Shown: piece after piece, positions 61,193 through 64,000 of the stretch
Layout of the letters: every line of letters starts with the position of its first letter
Numbering within the stretch: the first letter of the stretch is position 1
Assembly: GCA_009869945.1 (NCBI GenBank)
Contig: WIXG01000075.1
Span: 124,001-188,000, forward strand
Reading direction: 5' to 3'
Source: Mesaphorura yosii
Lineage: Eukaryota; Arthropoda; Collembola; Poduromorpha; Tullbergiidae
Length of the DNA stretch: 64,000 bases
Translations under genes and position numbers: made by a program
The notes under the pieces: generated by a model
What the model saw: only the letters and a program-made list of their open reading frames with translations
Told to the model about the DNA's origin: nothing
The model's database searches: none

Positions 61193-64000
61193 GTAAGATA
61201 AGATAACTACAGTCCCTCATGGCTCGTCCTCGGGTCTTGATTCCTGTAGCCTCTGCTCTACGTTTCGTCAAAGCAGAGTCGTGAATGACCCAGTAATGCC
61301 CAGAAGCTATAATTACAGCGACAGCAAGAATGAGATAAATCATCCGTGTTCATTTCACTGCGTTGCAAGCGAATTTAATTAATGCGAAGCATTGGACCCA
61401 CTTTATTTTAATTATAAGGTTATATGGCAAGGCAGTAGCAAGAGTCAGTACTGCTATGTCGTAAGCCGCGAGCATTTTGCAATGATTAATTAATTTCTGC
61501 GCGGAATAGAACATCTATTTTCGCTTACACACTTTACTTGGCTTCCCGTGCCTGTTGCTCGTTGCTCAACGCTGGCGAGTCTTGCTGCTGGCATTTGAAT
61601 TATTTCTGGGCACTTGTACAAGTAAAAATCCTCATTAATTAGTCAAGTTCCATCGTTCCATGTTCATTACTTCATATGTCGAAAATGCGTTGTTCAGCTG
61701 TAGTTGCGAAACGAAAGTAGCGAAATGCCCACCGGGCCCACGGCGAGTTGAGCTACGAAATACGAATCTTAGCTCGTAAACTAGAAACTCAAACATAACA
61801 ATGGAAGCCAGTCATGTCAAGCCAAAGTCGCAGCTTTCAAATGACTTAATTAAAGTTTTAGCTCCATTTTCGAATAAATTCCAAAGTTGTGCAGAGTGTT
61901 TTCAGTAGGAAAAGTAGAAAAGGGCGGAAATGTGCTCTAAAAGCATTTATTTGTGTTATATGAGCAGTATGAATTTTGAGATCGATTTTATTAAGCTCCG
62001 AGCATGAACGTGATGTATGAGCTTTCACTTTAAGTTCAAGAGTTGGAAATGCCATTTTCTTTTATTGCGACTTAAGACACTTATGAATCTTGAAACTGCA
62101 GTAAAGTTGAAGACAAAATTTTCAATCGTAAACTAGTAAAAATTATGAGCGTCTGTTCATTATGAATGATAATTCCTTCATAGACGGCAATGCAATGCAA
62201 GTCAATGCGATCAATTAAAAGCAACCATCGGCCAATAAACCAGCAGATCTTTCCTCCAGGAATCTGTAGGTAATTCCAACAGCTTGCAAAATTTTGTGCT
62301 TTAACTTTGTAGAGTCGTTGAGCAATTTATGCCTCGTTAAAGATGTGATGAAACAAGACAGATCTATATGTTCATCGTTATGATACGAGTGCCAGGCCAA
62401 CTTTTTCAATTCCCTACACACGCATTTCCGAAACTTGCTCTCAGCTCAGCGCAGCAGAACGCATAACATGTGGATCAGGTCATCATTACTATTATTATTG
62501 CCCCGAAGTTTTGTACATGTCTTGCACTTTTTTACGAGCGTGCGAGCATAAGGCTTATGACGAAAGTTTACTCTCTCACTCAATTCTTCATATTTTTTGT
62601 TGCCGCTGCCGTGTCTCTCGACCTAGCTGTAGTGTGTAGTCTGCTGTGTAAGACTGCTTTCAGTTCCTGGACCTGGAATTATCAAGATTAATTGAAAGTC
62701 ATGCTATGTCATTATTACTATTGCTGCAACTCCGAATGTCAGGCGATTCGGGCCAGCGAAGGATGAGGCTGTAATTTATCAATTACGGAGTCAAGTGTTA
62801 GGCTAAGGCTAGAAAAGCAGTATGGCCTCGCAGTGGGCGTGCTGTGCTGTTTTATGAATGATTAAGTTGTACTCTGGGCAGGCATGATTCTTGCGAGAAA
62901 AGATTAAGATCCTTGTTTACATAACGTGTATATCAATAATGAACATGGTAAACCATGAGCAAAATGAGCACATCTTACAACAGTAGAAGCAGTGAAGAAC
63001 AATTTAATAGCTGCAATGACCGCAAGCAATTTTCAAGCATTAATTAATACGCATCCAGGCCGGAGAATTCGAACTAAAGCATAAAACAAAGCCTATAAAA
63101 TATGATCCGCTGTGCAAGTCACCGTTGCCGCGATCAAACACATAGAGCACGAAGCCGCACGGTCAGTGTGTACCCCAAAATGGAATTCTATAAAATCTGT
63201 CCGATGAAAACTTGTAAGATCATTGCTTGTTTTACTTGACATTGTCCCATAGCTGTAGCTGGTTGACTTTTTGCTGAAAACCGCATTCAAATCTCTCTAG
63301 AATTCGCTGAGAAATTTCCCCTTAAACTTCGGAATTTTAATCTAATCGCCACTCAGTTTTGCGATTTTCCATGGTTGTTTGCTGCTCAGAACCTCCCATA
63401 ACACGGAGAACGCCGGTACCTTTCCATGCATTCAACTTCCATATCTAGTCTATCCATTGATAACAATTTCCGGCCCTTACGATTAATACAATCAGAGTTA
63501 TCTGGTTTTGAGAATGTGCACTTCTTCTGAATTGGCCCCCGTTTATCTGCTTCACTGATGGAAGCAAGTGTGTTGTTAAAGCTCTTGTGACAACATTGTC
63601 TCAGAAGATGTAGCCATTTCAAAGTGCCGCAACCTTGTCGCTTCTTCCGCTGCTAGCCATGCTCCCCGGATAAGAAAATCCAAAGTTACGAAGGGGCAGG
63701 TGCTGCAAATCTCTACGGGATCATATCTGGCGACCATAGAAATATCTCTTCTGAATTGCTGCAATCGCTGCCTCCTCTTCAATCTTTGCTTCCACCCGGT
63801 TCCACGGTGTCGTGACAATCCTACACTACCACCTCGACTTTGGCGTGTTTTTACGTGACTTCGTGTCAGCTGTCACCATTCCCTCAAATGACCACGAGAG
63901 GCTCGACACTCAACACATTTACATCTGAAATTATGCAGGAATTCCGAACTGCATTTAACAAAATACCTGTCTAACACACACACACAAATCTGCGAAGGCA
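61193..64000. other. Partial intron of the discoidin receptor gene to the window edge
   Basis: I searched for the next expected receptor exon (end of the second discoidin-like domain) and did not find it. Overlapping minus-strand frames at 63386-63818 are unrecognised. Confidence 0.5.
63973..63986. repeat. Dinucleotide repeat (AC)7
   Basis: Seven AC units near the right edge. Confidence 0.8.

Overview
This window is nuclear DNA of an animal, almost certainly an arthropod. It has spliced genes with short GT-AG introns (57-83 bp inside compact genes), an arthropod-type discoidin domain receptor, an arthropod-type chemoreceptor and TCAGTC-like initiator elements. The mix of a chemoreceptor, a PHB-depolymerase-like pair and a bacterial-type sugar kinase would suit a soil-dwelling, microbe-feeding hexapod such as a springtail. 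That species guess is inference and weak.

Layout. The left 17 kb is gene-dense. It holds a minus-strand K-dependent Na/Ca exchanger (204-2260, seven exons) and an intronless plus-strand gene of bacterial type, anhydro-N-acetylmuramic acid kinase (3732-4937). A plus-strand gustatory-type receptor follows (7533-8928), with older chemoreceptor-like scraps to its left. Next are two tandem minus-strand genes of the circularly permuted PHB depolymerase family: one looks intact (11565-13029) and one is damaged (9431-10898). Two plus-strand single-pass membrane proteins with PPxY tails close the block (14296-15539 and 15969-16579).

The next 34.6 kb (16580-51175) contains no coding gene I can support. 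It is AT-rich and full of short degenerate repeats. It carries a strong candidate untranslated exon at 42291-42387 and a possible promoter or signal-peptide exon near 18.6-19.0 kb. I read most of it as the upstream region or first intron(s) of the last gene. That gene, a discoidin domain receptor tyrosine kinase, begins at 51349 and runs off the right edge. Only the signal peptide, the discoidin domain and most of the second discoidin-like domain lie here; the membrane segment and kinase are outside.

How things fit together. The kinase would act on peptidoglycan-derived anhydro-sugars and the secreted hydrolases on a bacterial storage polyester. Together they hint at use of bacterial biomass as food. 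The most notable observations are the intronless bacterial kinase among intron-rich animal genes, the loss of the catalytic histidine in one hydrolase copy, and unusual residues in the ion-binding repeat of the exchanger.
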